64,000 bases of DNA from Actinomortierella ambigua (GCA_016098155.1 JAAAJB010000038.1:43523-107522); one strand, 5' to 3'; shown: positions 44,235 through 56,787, counted from the first letter of the stretch. A program made the numbers and translations. Notes: generated by a model from the sequence alone, not told the origin.

Positions 44235-47200
44235 AATTGGTACTATAGCAACAAGCAACAGCATCAGCAGCATCAAGCAACAACAACAATCTGACAAGAT
44301 GAACTGATAGCAAGCTCACCTCTCCCCCAAAGTATACTTTCCCTCACCTCTCCTTTCCCCCCCACCCCACCCCACACTTGCCCACATTCCACCACAAAGG
44401 GGAAATAAAGCAAATTCCAGCCAACAATTTCGTTGCAAAGTAGCAAGTGATTGGATACCGTGAGGTATCGAAGGTCGAGTAGATTCTGGAAACTGTGTAC
44501 AATACGTAGCCCAAAGCGCGTCGGAACCAATCAAGAATAGAAGATGTTTGAAACAGCCCAATCGGACAGTATCCAAAAAGCATACGACGGTTCGCCATAT
44601 GGCACTCAACACTGCTGCTGAATGTTTGGAGGGAAAGAATACATCAACAGCCCCGCCTGTTGGAGGACAAAGTATCTCCAGAAGGGTAATGACCCTTTTT
44701 TATAGAACTCTTGACCGTCGTTCCTTGACGCCCAAGTCGGGCATTTGACTTTTTTTTTTTGTGGAGAGTGACAACCGAACATGTGAGGAGCTCAAAGTGT
44801 CAAGCCGACTGACTTTTTTTTTTCTTTTGGGGCAAAGCAAAAAAAGAGGGAAGAGGTTGGATGTTGGTACAGCTCTTAGACATGATCCCTCTTCCTTTTG
44901 ACTGACTAGAAAGACCCGAGTGGCACTACACCGCCGTCATGCAACAATTAAAAAAAAAATCACGAGCAAGTGAGAGGACAAACAACCTCGATAGTCCAGA
45001 CAGATGCAAAGCAAAAAAGTAGCTCTATATTTCGACCCCTAACAATGCTTGGGGGGTTCTTCGATTGGAGACACTTGATACGAGTCTCTAGTCTGATAAA
45101 AGATAGTGTGGAGGAGTCCAAACATGCACGGCCGTTTTTTCTATCCAGACAATTCCTGACGGTCAGAGAGATGTGTACAACACACAACTGCAGTTTTTTT
45201 TCCCAATGAATGAACTTTTTTTTTTAAGGGAGAGAAAAACGAAGGGGAACAACAATGGGAAGGGGCGGGGACTCGATGGGGGGGGGGCGTTGCAACGCCT
45301 TAGTATCACGCGACGAAAAAAGGTTAAAATAAACAACAACGGACAATGACAACAACAGCAAGAAAAGAGGAGTGATGGGATGGGGGGGGGGGTCTTTGAA
45401 ACTGAAGACTTGCACGACTCTTTAACCAGACAAACTAGCAGCAATGTGCACGACCCCAAGGTCAAAGGTCAAAAGGGAAAACGTTGTCTTGGAATGAAAA
45501 GACACTCATGCCCTCCTATCTTGTTTCTGCATTTCGGGTGGACAAAAAGCAAAGGGTGATATTCCCTTCCCGTCCGTGTGCAAGGTTTTGGGACTATGAC
45601 TTTTTGCACAACCATGCCCAGTATGCTTTTTTGGTTTGCGTACCCAAGAGTTAGAAAGGGCATTTGCATTCCCCTCTCTCCCATGCAAAACATCCACCAA
45701 AACTTGGTGCTGTGTGTGCGTGTGTTTTCCTCCTCTCTTGCAGCTCGCATTCGCGGCACATTTCGATGCAATGGACGGATGTGTTTGCACACCCCTTTGA
45801 CTTTCTCCAGTTCCCACCAGTCCTCAGTCCTCAGTCCTCAGTCCCCACCCCCTCCGTCCTTCTTCCGCCTTCCACATCCACTCTACTTGTTCCTCTCTGT
45901 CTATGTGTCCCTCTCTCTCTGTCTGCCTCTCTCTCTCTCTCTCTCTCTCCTGAGAGCAGCCTTTTGCTCTACAAACAATCAACATTTGTGGACGTAGTTC
46001 GTTTATTTTTTCGAACATGCCGAAATGATGCGCCCTAAATTACTATGTGCCACAATCAACTCCATAGCGGATGACAACAAGTTGGTGCTCTTCTTGGGGA
46101 GAGGAAAGAGAGGGCCATGCCCCCGTGGGACTATGAGCAAAAAGATACACTATTGCGCCCTCACAAGGCGAAACCTGAACCCAACAGGGGCGTGCTTGTC
46201 AGGGTATCGTCAGTCCACACACACACATACACACAGAAGGAGGCGAGAGGAGGGGGGATGTTCCAACACACATACGACACCAAACTGTGTTTTTCCCCCG
46301 CCCTTTTTTTTTTATTGTCACTGTAATTTACTATTTATTATCGTTATATTATTGTCCACTTCCTCCTTCTCAGCGTCGTTTGCATGCTGCAATATGAGTT
46401 TAGGGAAGGAAGGGAAGGAACGAGGTTAAAAGAGATATGGGAAAGGGGGGGGGGAGGATAGAGAGGAGGGGGGAGGGGACCCTGGTTCAGTCTCACACAA
46501 AAGTCCACTCTCCAAGAGACCAAAAGCGTAGTCTATATTTTTCTATAAATGGCTGCAAAGACAGAAAAGAAATCGAGGAATGAGAAGGATTTTGAACAAC
46601 AGCAGCAGCAATGAAGGTAAACTCCAATACGTGTACTTTTCTCTTTTTTGGGTCAGCAACAATCACTCAGCCAGGCTTTCAGCAACCCAACAGCAACCGT
46701 TCTTGAAAGAATGATGATGTAACGAGAGGGTGCGCGCAGGGATGCGCTTTGGTCATGGCACATGAAAAAAAAAAAAAAATAAGGGTCCACCTTAGCAGGG
46801 TGCCCCCATTCCCCGTCAAACTGAGCGGGATAAAAAGTCAGTCTGACACACCACCTGTTTTGGGGAATGAAGCTAGTTCATATCCCGGTAAAAGCGAAGA
46901 AAAAAAAAAGAATGGGTGTGAGGGCTGAGATGTATGAGTACACAGTGTTAGTACTATCTGACCCGGTCATCATTTGCCCGAAACCCAACCCTTTCAAGAA
47001 GAAGAGCAGAAGAGGTGAGGGGGGGGGATATCAATAGCCACATTTTTTCCTAACACCTTGACACTCCTATGACACTTTTTTTTTTCGTTTCTTTTGTTTT
47101 AATGAGAGGAAAGGGTGCGCTTTGTCTGAATGAAACAAGATAAACTACAAGAAGAAGAAAGGGTATGTGCATTTTGAAAAAGAACGAGATAGAAAAGGGC

Positions 47201-47812
47201 GAAGTAAGAAAAGAATAAAAAGTTGTACATGGTGCATGAGCGAAAGTGACAGAGAGCGAGCGAGGTCGTGTGAGCAAGAGGGGGAATACGAGGACACAAC
47301 AGAGAAGAGGAAAAGAGAGGAGGGGAGGGGGGGGGGAGAGCAAGAACAATGGATAGGGTGGGTGGACGTAAGCCGGGGCGCCAAAGAAAGAAAGAAAAAA
47401 AAGGGCTCCCCTTGTCATCATGCCTCCCCCCTCCCCTCATCGCCTCAACTTCTCCCCCGCCGCTTTCGCTCCCTCCCCCCCAACATCCTTTTGAGGCATC
47501 AATCCGTTGGGAACTGGTGATGGTTGTTGGGTGATGGTGTTGTCATCCTCGTCATCGCCCTATCTCTCCTCTTGCAAAAACTTGTTCACGCCCGACTCCA
47601 ACATGCTTCGTCATTTGGGTTGCCTAACGCCTTGCTTAGCGAGAGAGAGAAAGAGAAAGTGTGTGTTGTGTGTGTGTGTGCGAGTGTGTATGTGTGTGTG
47701 CTTTTTTTTTTTTTTTTTTTTTTTGTTATTGTTGATAATGTCGATATTGTTATTGCTGCAACATTTTTTTTTTTTTTCTGTTCTGGTACACGGACGGAAG
47801 GGGTAAACAAAA
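44235..47812. other. Large intergenic region, no gene recognised
   Basis: 3.6 kb between the end of Cdc6 and the end of a minus-strand gene. It is filled with C/T and G/A homopolymers, a CT repeat at about 45920-45950, CA repeats near 46219-46237 and GT repeats near 47663-47700 next to a T23 run. Frames of up to 139 codons are compositionally biased and lack motifs. I also saw no tRNA, snRNA or transposon ends. Confidence 0.5.
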
Positions 47813-48562
47813 TTAGTTCGGGCTGAACCAATAGTTCTCTGGCGCGGGCTGCTTCAGCGATCCCGACCGTTTCAGGTTCTTGTAGTCCCTTGACCAGCTC
47901 TGGAGCAGTGTTCGTCGCTCCTTGATGATCTGGTCCAGCTGGGAGACGAGCGCAGCCTTTGACTGCTGCAGCTCTGCAAGAGGACGCATGCCCGGCAGGG
48001 TAGCATCGGCAGGAACCTTGGAGGCGTTGTTGCCCTCCGAGTCAAAGAGCGATTGCGAGACGCCATCGGTCGGCGAGGAGATAATCGTCGTGCCCGTCGC
48101 AGTCGTATAGTGGTGGCCGGGCTGGTACTGCAGCATCTCCTTCGTCAGCGCAGCAAGGGACTCCTCGATCTTGTTCTTTTGGCGATCCAGGTCCTCCAGC
48201 GACTGCTCCATCCGTGAAGCTGTGCGGGGCGACGTTGCCGCGTCAGGCGAGCCAGGTGCATCTGATGTCGTGGTGTTGGTGGTCTGGCTGTTGCTGTTGT
48301 TGGTCACGATCTGGATCGATTGGCGCTCCTTGAGCTTGTGCTTGTTGGCCAGGTAGGCCTTGAGCGTGTTCTTGCGGCCAAGGGCAGCACCACCGCTTGG
48401 AGGAGAAAGACCCGACGGCGACGCAGCACCGGACGAGGCTGCAGGTGGGGGTGTCCGTGGCTCGACCGACGAGGACGACTCTGAGAACGAGGTCGTGCTC
48501 AGGGGATCGAACGCCGAGGCGATGGAGTGGGAAGGAGAGGCAACTGGGCTGAGAACGTTCAT
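47813..48562 (-). CDS. Small Ser-rich coiled-coil protein, function unknown
   Basis: A single-exon frame; the ATG at 48562 (MNVLSPVASP) gives 249 aa. I do not recognise the family. The N-terminal half is Ser/Pro-rich with several SP/TP sites and a basic patch (LGRKNTLKAYLANKHKLKER). Two helical, coiled-coil-like segments follow: MEQSLEDLDRQKNKIEESLA and LAELQQSKAALVSQLDQIIK. The C-terminus ends in NYWFSPN. Composition and codon use look coding. The frame stays open upstream to 48859 but that part is Leu/Ser/Phe low-complexity from microsatellite sequence and is not included. Confidence 0.65.
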   Translation of the reverse strand: MNVLSPVASPSHSIASAFDPLSTTSFSESSSSVEPRTPPPAASSGAASPSGLSPPSGGAALGRKNTLKAYLANKHKLKERQSIQIVTNNSNSQTTNTTTSDAPGSPDAATSPRTASRMEQSLEDLDRQKNKIEESLAALTKEMLQYQPGHHYTTATGTTIISSPTDGVSQSLFDSEGNNASKVPADATLPGMRPLAELQQSKAALVSQLDQIIKERRTLLQSWSRDYKNLKRSGSLKQPAPENYWFSPN

Positions 48563-50322
48563 GTTGTCTAGACGTCTATGTGGTGTGTTGCTTGTGGATG
48601 TAAATGTGTGTGTGTGTGCGAGCAGAGACGTGAGTGCCTTGTCTTGTATAAATGTCCGCGAGTTTGAGAAGTCGTATATATGCTTGGCGGGAACGTAGGA
48701 GGAAGGAAAGGAACAAAGAAAGGAAGAAAAAGGAGAATGATAGTTAAGAGTGTGAGTTGGGGGGGAGAGGGATAGGAAGAGGCAAAAAAGAGTGTGGGAG
48801 AGACGAAAAAGAAAAAAGGAAAGGAGAAGAAGAAGAAGAAGAAGAAAAAAAGGCGTCAACTGTCTTTATTGCCCCAATTTCAAGGTTTTCTTTTTTATAC
48901 ACACTGAGGTGGGGGAAGAGGATTGAAAGGCAGCAACATTGGTCATTGGTACAAACCAATAGTACAACTGTACCGGCAGCAGGACGAAGGGAAGGAAAGG
49001 GAAGGAAAGGGAAGGGAGAGGGGGGGGGAGAGACAGAGAAAGAGCAAGAGAGCTTGCTGGTTGCAAAAAAAAAAAAAAAAAAAAAAGAGCTCAGCAGGAC
49101 AAGACAGGGCAGGCAAATATAGTATAGGTCGTGTGTGCTGTTGTTGTTTCTGTGTGGGTGGACGATGTTGAATAAATGGGTGCTTTGATGATGCTGTTTG
49201 CAACTGCTGGCTGTCTGGCTGCTGTTATTGTTGGTTGTGCAGCAGAAAAAGGGAACAGGTCGGCCCAAACAGAGTGCTGGAACTTTGCACTCCCTCTGAG
49301 CAGACGCATTCGTTGGCTGGAATCTGCCTCCCCACGTGAGCCATCCTATCCATCCATCCACATATTCATCCCCCTCGCCATGGGCACACACAGACAGACA
49401 GACACAGACAGACAGACAGGCATACATACATACACTCTCTCTCTCACTCTCCGCTCTCCTCCACTCTACCCGCAACCCTCGCTCACTCTGCTTCACACTC
49501 TGCGAGTATGTATGCGTGTGTGTTGTGCGTGCATTTACCTCTCTCTCTCTCTCTCCTACTCGATCTCTCTTTCTTTCTTTCTCTCTCTCTCTCTATATCT
49601 TTTCTCTCTCTCTTTCTCGCTGGCTCCCCTTTCCTCCCCCTCCTCCTCTTTCTTTCTTTCATGGAGATCGCCCTGAACTACGAACGCAACACAAAAAAAA
49701 GGGGCGGGAGGGAGGGGGGGGGGAACGAAGCAAGAAGAGAAGAGAGTGAGTGAGAGTGAGGGACAACACACGCCTTCCAATCATTCTCGCGCGCTCTCTC
49801 ACTCTTTTGCCCTCTTCCTCCTCACGGGTAAGTGGGTTGCGTGCGTGGGTGAGCACAGTGTACAGCAGTATTCTAGTGGAGAGGGGGTGGGGTGGAGAAA
49901 GCACAAGGTCATCCTGCTTGCTGCTCAATGTCGTTATGTAGTAGATGTCTCTGCTGTTGCTGCTGCTGAGCCAACATCAGTACCACCTTAGAGCAGGAAA
50001 TGAGAGCTCAAGAGTGGACAAAGAGTCGCCTTGCTTTGCACCCCTTTCCTCGCCCAACCCCCTCCCTTTCCCCACTCGAGCCCCTCGTCCTTGGTGTCCT
50101 CTCTCTCTCTTTCTCTCTCTCTCTCTCTGTCTCTGTCTCTTATGTCTCTCTGTCTCTGTCTCTCTCTCCTTGCAACGGTTTTTTTTTTGTAGTTGTGGTT
50201 GTTGTATCCTTTCCGCGGACTTGAGAAGAAAAAAAAAATAGATGAGACTGGCAACAGCCACGGGGCAGCAGGGCATCTTCTTGCCCTCTTGTCCCTTAAC
50301 GTGTGCATGTTTATGCTTCGAG

Positions 50323-50355
<33 letters not shown>

Positions 50356-51358
50356 ACACCGACTGGGCGCAGGCAGGCATCTACCAAGAGAGTGGACGAG
50401 GCTGACCTATCCTGCGACAGATTGGAACCAACGTTTCTGGAGGGGCAACAAGGGGCAACAGAGATGAAAGACACCCATCGCCATCACTCCATCACCTATT
50501 TATCAGACCCACGCGAGAATATATTGCATTTCATCTCGGCTGTCTGCTCAAACACTCGTAATTATACAGGGGAGGATGCAGAAACATCGTCAAGATAGAG
50601 ACGTGTCTGTGCAGCACTTTCCACGCTTTGCAGTTCAGTTGGGTACTCTAACTACGGGATAGGTCTATCAGCTGGTTGGCAAATGTGCCGCGTCTGCAAC
50701 TTTGAAAAGAACGGCAGCCAGTGCACAGCCCTCCCTCCCAGAATCCTCGTCCTATCATACCAGTCGACTAGATGGAATGAAACAGAGCGCCGTCTCTTCT
50801 CAATCTATCCCTTCTTCCTGTCCTCCCGAGCGTCGAGGACAATGACGGGTGTGAGTGGAACGAGTGCGCTCAGGCTGCCTTTTTTGGGCCAAAGTAGAGA
50901 GAGAGAGAGATAGAGAGAGAGAGGAGACACAGGAACAAAGCACATGCTCACTGGTCAGATTTTCACGCGCCTGTCTCTTTTCAGGTGCAAAACTATGCTA
51001 TGGCAATGTTTGTTCCCGCAGTGCCATCTCTTCTCACCTGGACTAGCTGCTGTCAGCATCACCAATTTTGCATGCATCCATTTTTCATTCGCATTCTCAT
51101 TTCGCCCTTCTCCCCTTCTCTCTCTTTTTTCTTCTCACATCCTCTTGTCTCTCCCCTCTTCATTGGCTCTTCCGCTCTCTCCTTGTCTGTACCCATGCGA
51201 CAACTCTGAGTGAACGACGACCCTTCGTTACCCAACACAGCCCCACCATTACAAAGCATTCAAGTCCACTTCCCAACAAAATTAAAATCAACACGACCCT
51301 TCTCCCCATTCGGCCTCTCTCTCGCTCTCGCTCTCTCTCTCTCTCTCTCTTCGGTTGA
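48563..51358. other. Large intergenic region with microsatellites
   Basis: 2.8 kb between divergent genes. It contains a 22-nt A run (49065-49086), ACAG-type repeats (about 49389-49422), several CT tracts (about 49537-49600, 50101-50168, 51317-51350) and GA repeats (about 50331-50354, 50897-50922). Frames here mainly translate microsatellites. Presumed promoters of both flanking genes. Confidence 0.5.
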
Positions 51359-54300
51359 ATGGAAGACACTCTTGCACCCTCACCACATATCGCAGACTCT
51401 GTAGAGGGGTCTACCGTCACCAGCGGTGATCCTTACTCAACAGCCCTGGCAGCCTCGAGGGCAGCCACAGCCTCGTTAGACGGACAACCCTCCGACCCAT
51501 GTGCCCCTTCAACACCACATGAAAGGCAGCATGGACAGCAGGCACAGGAGGAAGAGTCAGTCCCCCCTGACGATACTACTGCTGCTTCTGTTGCTGCCAG
51601 TGTTGCTGCCAGTACATCGCCCAGCGGACCCTCTCCTCCCTCGAGCCCTCTGACACAACATGTGAAGACCGATACCAGCACTGCCAGCGCAGGGGCATGT
51701 GCAGGCAATGCGGTCAATGCGCCCCCAACCCTCCTGTCCCCTCAGACCACGCCCGAGATCTCTGTCACGCCGAGCGATCATGGCTCCCCATGGTCGGTGT
51801 CTAGCGACTATGCTGATCCAAAGACACCGTACAATCTTACACCAGACAGGAACCAGGCCTACATGGACGACCACCATGCCTCCCTCTCCAACAACCAGAC
51901 CCATCATCGTTCACCCTCCGATTCAGACATCATCGACCGTCTGCGCGCCTACCGCGAATGCGAGGTCACCACCCCGACCTTGGAACAGATGGGTCTCGAC
52001 CAGCTGGACGAAGCAGACCTGCGCATGCTCCTCCAGAGCGCATACGAGGTGATCCAAGAGAAAGAACGAGGCAAGTTATCGTACACTCTCACACATATAG
52101 ACACGCACTCTCTATCTCTCTCTTTTTTTTTCACGGGAGAAAGATAAAGCATGGATGAAGGAGGAGAGGACCGTATCTCCCTTGCCCATCGTGAAACGAG
52201 ATAATGCTGCACATCATGCTGCAGATGTTCAATCTCTCCTTGTCATCTCTCATGTGTGTGTGCCACACCTCTCTTCCTCTCCCCTCCCCCTTCCTCCTCT
52301 CTCTCTCTCTCGCTCTCAACTTCTCGCCCTCTCTTTGTATGCCCTTGACCTTCTACCCTTTTTCCTCGACAGATTGGAATGGCCAGTGCTAGGTTGCAGC
52401 AATGGAAGAGAAAAAAAAAAGGGGAAAGAAAGGGCGTGAGCCACTTCTCTCCCCTCCCTGATCCTCCTCCTCTCGCTCTCTTTCTCCTTCTCCTTCTCCC
52501 ACGCATGATTTCGCAACTAGCACGCTCCTCTTGCTCTCTGCCTGTCAGTGCTCACTTGCAAATGGCCATATGGCCGTAATAGTCCCTCCCTGCTGACATC
52601 TTGTTGAAAGTGTGGCTCTGATATCCATCACACGTCTGTATCTGTAATAATATACCCATATTTGATCGTCCGATGCTAACCTTGTGTACATACACACCCC
52701 CCACACACACCACACAAAACCACATGCTAGACCTTGACATGGCTGCCATGATGGGCAAGGACTTGGTCGAATCGAACGCCACTCTCCAGGCAAAGTACGA
52801 GCATATCCTATCGCAACTCCGCCAACAACGGGCCAGCCGGTCCCGCCAGCTTACTCCACCACGACGCATCATCCTCTCGCCAACCCCTGACATGATTGTT
52901 GTCGAGTCAGCGGAGGATGGCACTCCCTTAAGCAGCGACGACCAAGACTGGATTGACTTTGAGCCCACAACGAGGCCTCTGCACCACAGCTTTCCAAACT
53001 CGCCAGCCCACGGGAGCTCATTCCCCTCAGTGAGCTTTCGTCGGAGCGCCAGCACCCACTCTGGTCTCTCCCGATCACGATCCAGAGCCGATATTGAAAA
53101 AATGAGCACCCTAGAGAACCTCAATTCGGAGCTGCAAGCCAAGGTCGAGGCCGCCACCAAGGATCTCAAGCAAGGACGTCGACAGGCCTTTAAGCACCAT
53201 CGCAAAGCAGAGAAGGAGCTCAAAGCGACCAAGGATGAACTGGATCGGACCATGGTCAAAGTACAGGATCTTGAAGAACAGAATCGCCGGTTGATCGAGG
53301 CAAGCAAGATGATCCGTATGCGGAGAATCATGCTCAAGAACCAGCTGCCAGCACCTGGTTCGATCCCGGGCTCGACCATGGCCAATATGGCCGTCGAGAT
53401 GCAGGGCGACGAGGCCACCATCCAGGAGATGCTTGCCGAGGACAACCGCATCTTTGAGGAGCTCAAGGAGAGACTGCAATTGATGGAGCGCACGAATGCA
53501 CACCTGACTCAACAGAAGCAAGAGGCGGAAAATAAGACCCACAAGGCCACAGAGGATTTAAAGGAGTTGCAGAAGGAGCGTGAAGAACTCTACACGACAC
53601 TGTGCGAGCTTTCAGATCTGCAAACCGCCTATAACAAACAGGAACAGCATGTCAGGGAGCTGGAACAGAGCGTCACCGAACTGCAGTCAACCATCAGCAC
53701 CATGACTTCGCGCCTCTCCCAGGCCAACTCGCAGGCCAACTCACCCCTGCTATCGCCGGTCGAGCCCTTGTCCCCAACCCAATCGCTGTGGCGACGGGAC
53801 GATGCCGATTTTAAGGCGCTCAAGACGATTATGCATGGCTCAAATCCGCAGCCTGTCGCATTAAAGTCGCCGGGCCTGCGAGGCAAACGCCAACCACGTC
53901 GGACACTATTGGCAGAACTCGAGAGCGAGTGGTTCCGGGATTTGTCATTCTTTGGTCTACCACGTGTTCTTCAACAACAGCAGCAGCAGGATCACGAGGG
54001 CGCATATGACCCCCATCACAATCCTCCTCAAGGTCGCCGCCACAGCAAGGGACCCAAGGCGATCAAAAACACGTTCGACTCGGAGTCAGAGTCATTTGTC
54101 AGTGACGTTGGGGGGCGTGTCAAGGGCTGGCGCGATGGTCTGCAGCAGGAGATGGATACCGAATCGGCATGCGAATCAACCCATTGCATCCGCAAGCGCC
54201 GACGTGTATACCAGTATGGCGGAAGTGACACGGAAGGCAGTATGGGCCCGCGCGACAATGAGCTCCCCAGTGGTCGATCACCTTACGGACGTCATTCCCC

Positions 54301-54844
54301 ATCACCTGGCCAGGGTCGGGAGGAAGTTGTCGTTCACGATGATGATGACGACAGTGATATTGAGGCGTTTCAGCGTGAGCAAGAACGGCGTCGCCGACTT
54401 CGCCACCACCGTCGGATCATGGATGTTGGCGAGAGTGGTGATGAGGGTGTGATGTCAGACGCCTCAGATCCACACATGTTGCATCACCAGGGCCGACCTC
54501 GCCGGCCATCGACGCCTGGTTGCAGTTGTCATCTGTACGAGGACGACTATCACGGTGGCTACGGCTACTCAAGCTACGACGATGTGATGTCCGAGGAAGA
54601 GAGTGTGACTGGCTGGGCACACTTTGAAGACTTTGATGCGTCGTCGCATGGATATGACAAGTACCGCGACGGACACTACTTGGGCTACCGCCGGCGTCGC
54701 GGCATCATGGGCATGGTCGAGGGCGTGTTCCTGTTCCTCCGACTGGTTTGGCGATGGTGCCGGTTCATGGTCATCCTGTCGACGGCGTTGGGCATTGCCA
54801 TCTACCGTGGACCCGACGCTCTTCTCACGGACGGCCACTATTAG
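51359..54844 (+). CDS. Membrane-anchored coiled-coil protein with dynein-adaptor CC1 box
   Basis: Exons 51359-52070 and 52731-54844 give 941 aa. The intron (660 nt) uses a GC donor (CGAG/GCAAGT) and a TAG acceptor; codon phases agree. The join creates EKERDLDMAAMMGKDLVE (residues about 233-250), which fits the CC1 box (AAxxG core, then LxExN) that binds dynein light intermediate chain in BICD, BICDR, HAP1 and TRAK adaptors. Before it lies a Ser/Thr/Pro-rich region of about 200 residues. After it come a linker and a long coiled coil (about 362-590) with heptads such as LEEQNRRLIEASKM. A possible Spindly-like site IFEEL is at 478-482. The C-terminus has acidic and Arg/His-rich segments, then a tail-anchor-like hydrophobic helix (about 901-929). 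The role as motor adaptor is inferred from the motif. AATAAA at 55280. Confidence 0.8.
52071..52730 (+). other. GC-AG intron of the CC1-box gene
   Basis: The donor reads CGAG/GCAAGTTA, the usual context of the minor GC donor class, and the acceptor CATGCTAG. No GT donor nearby preserves both frame and the conserved motif. The intron is long (660 nt) and CT-rich. Confidence 0.75.
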
Positions 54845-55878
54845 AGGGAAGATTCTTCTCATTCTTTCGAACAAGGCGTGCGTCTATCCGACTCTTCGTT
54901 TCCCCGCCCCCGCCCCCCTCTCTCTCACTCTCTCTTTCCTGTCTCTTCTGGATGTTAATGATACCAAGCCTTTTTTCGTTTTTCGTTTTTCGTTTTTCTT
55001 GCCTCCGTCAACACGTATACCCTTGTTCAAACCGTACGATTCTCCATCTATCTTCCTGAAAAAAAAAGAGACGAAGAAACCAATCATTTTGTATGCCCTT
55101 ATCGTTTTTATGTCCATTGCATCGTCAACCTTTTCTTATTTCTTCCTTTACACCGCATCCCGATATCACGACCCATGTTAACGACTTGCCCCTGTCCTCC
55201 TTTCTCCCGCCGCCCCTTTTTGGCGTTGGCCAGGGGTCCCCTCTCCCCCCCCCTTTTTTTTTCTGGAGAAACACAAGAAAATAAAGACAAATCATTATTG
55301 CAATATGTAAGGGTACGACTACCTTTTGACAAGTAGATCACAAGAACGGAAGTCTCCGCTTACCATACCCAAAAAGAGTTTACATCTTCATATTGCTTGG
55401 TAGTACCAATAAAAATTCCTCACAAATTTGTCAGACGGGTATTTTTTTTTGTTTTTGTTTTCCTTGCTGGAGTCGAAGCTGATTGCCTCAGCCCCTTCAA
55501 GGGCCCGCCTCTTTTCCCTCCAAGACTCTAAAATGATTGACCAGCAACCAATAGAGAATGGAAAGTAGAAAGGGTAGGTATCCTTGAGAGGCCTGCGGCC
55601 ACTTTCTATCCGAGCAAGTTTTTTTTTTTAATTTTTATCTTTCTTTGAGAAGCAAGAAGGAAATATGCGCTATATCCTTCAAATGAGATGGTGGGAGGGA
55701 GATGCAAAAGAGGATAAGATGTTTGAAATGCATAAGGTGTTTCTTGTGAAGAAATGTGTGGATGGTATAAGATGGTACAGGTGAGTCATGAGTCGTCCAT
55801 ACGCGACCCGTGGGGTAAAGGGGATGGAGGTGTGATAGAAAGATGTTATCTTCTCAGGACGAGCGAAGAAGAAACACT
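54845..55878. other. Convergent intergenic region
   Basis: 1.0 kb between two convergent genes, T-rich with a plus-strand AATAAA at 55280-55285. No gene seen. Confidence 0.5.
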
Positions 55879-56787
55879 TTAGTTCTTCTTGCTCTTGCTG
55901 TTGCTCTTCTTGCTTTTGCTGTTGCTCTTCTTGCTCTTGCTCTTGGGAACACGAATGGTGACTGACTTGCGGGCCTTGGAGGTGAAAAGCTGACTGCCAG
56001 CATTGCTGTTGGGAAACTCGGCGAGCTTGATGGACTTGGGGCCATAGTTGATGATGAGGAGCTCCTTGCCCTTCAGCTCGCCACCGTTTTTACCCTTGAT
56101 CTTCATGTCAACGCAGTTGGAGTACAGCTCACGGTTGCCGACGGCGTTGTTCTGTAGATTTGAGGAATGATTAGATTGAGAAAGACATGTGTGTGTTAGA
56201 GGTGGGAGCTGTATGAAAAGAAACAAGGGGAGGGGGGGCAGAGGAGGGTTGTGGGACGAGAAAGGAGTAAAAAAAAGTAGATGCAAAACGAGGAGGAGGT
56301 AAACGACAGAAAAAAAAAAAAGACTTACCCAGAGCCACTGGAAGATGACGGTGCCCGAAGGAGCGTTCGAGGGGATCTTGACAGGGATGGAGTAGGTGGC
56401 AGAATTGACGTTGCCGCGCAAGCACGAGCCGAGGACATCCTTGATAACAGCCCACTTCTTACCACCATCGTACGACAGAGCGAACTGGCAGTGTCCACCG
56501 CCGTGAGGCGCACCAATGTCAAACTTGACATTGATGGTCTGGCCAGCTTTGTAAGTGGGGATGTTCTTGGTGACGGCCTTTGTGTGCCTGCACATAGGCA
56601 TGCCGATCTGGCTAGCGGTGCCGATGGGTGCACGGATGTTGTAGTCGATTGACTGGCCTGGTGGAGGGGCAGGGCAACCTTTATACGAGCCATAGCGGGG
56701 GCAGGGCGATGACACCGAGACATGGGCCTCGGCGGTGATGGCGGCGAAAGCCACAAAGGCAGCGATGAGGGTGGACTTGAACAGCAT
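55879..56787 (-). CDS. Secreted lytic polysaccharide monooxygenase, AA11-like
   Basis: Exons 56329-56787 and 55879-56151 (phase 0) give 243 aa. LPMOs oxidatively cleave polysaccharides with a copper held by a histidine brace; AA11 members act on chitin. A signal peptide of 21 residues ends AEA, leaving His22 as the mature N-terminus, the first brace ligand. The second is His95 in GAPHGGGHCQFALSYD, and the axial aromatic is likely Tyr163 in GNRELYSNC. Other family signs are FQWLW just before the intron and paired Cys. The domain is followed by a C-terminal tail of SKSKKSN repeats instead of a chitin-binding module. The family call rests on resemblance to AA11 motifs; another AA class is possible. 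Likely roles are remodelling of own chitin or attack on foreign chitin. Confidence 0.82.
   Translation of the reverse strand: MLFKSTLIAAFVAFAAITAEAHVSVSSPCPRYGSYKGCPAPPPGQSIDYNIRAPIGTASQIGMPMCRHTKAVTKNIPTYKAGQTINVKFDIGAPHGGGHCQFALSYDGGKKWAVIKDVLGSCLRGNVNSATYSIPVKIPSNAPSGTVIFQWLWVSLFFFSVVYLLLVLHLLFFTPFSSHNPPLPPLPLFLFIQLPPLTHTCLSQSNHSSNLQNNAVGNRELYSNCVDMKIKGKNGGELKGKELLIINYGPKSIKLAEFPNSNAGSQLFTSKARKSVTIRVPKSKSKKSNSKSKKSNSKSKKN

Noticed and set aside
45920..45950. Dense short repeats considered as CRISPR or satellite array
   Set aside because: Simple CT dinucleotide repeats typical of fungal intergenic DNA; no spacers.
49176..49676. 166-codon frame rich in Leu/Ser
   Set aside because: Its second half is a translated CT microsatellite; nothing resembles a protein family.
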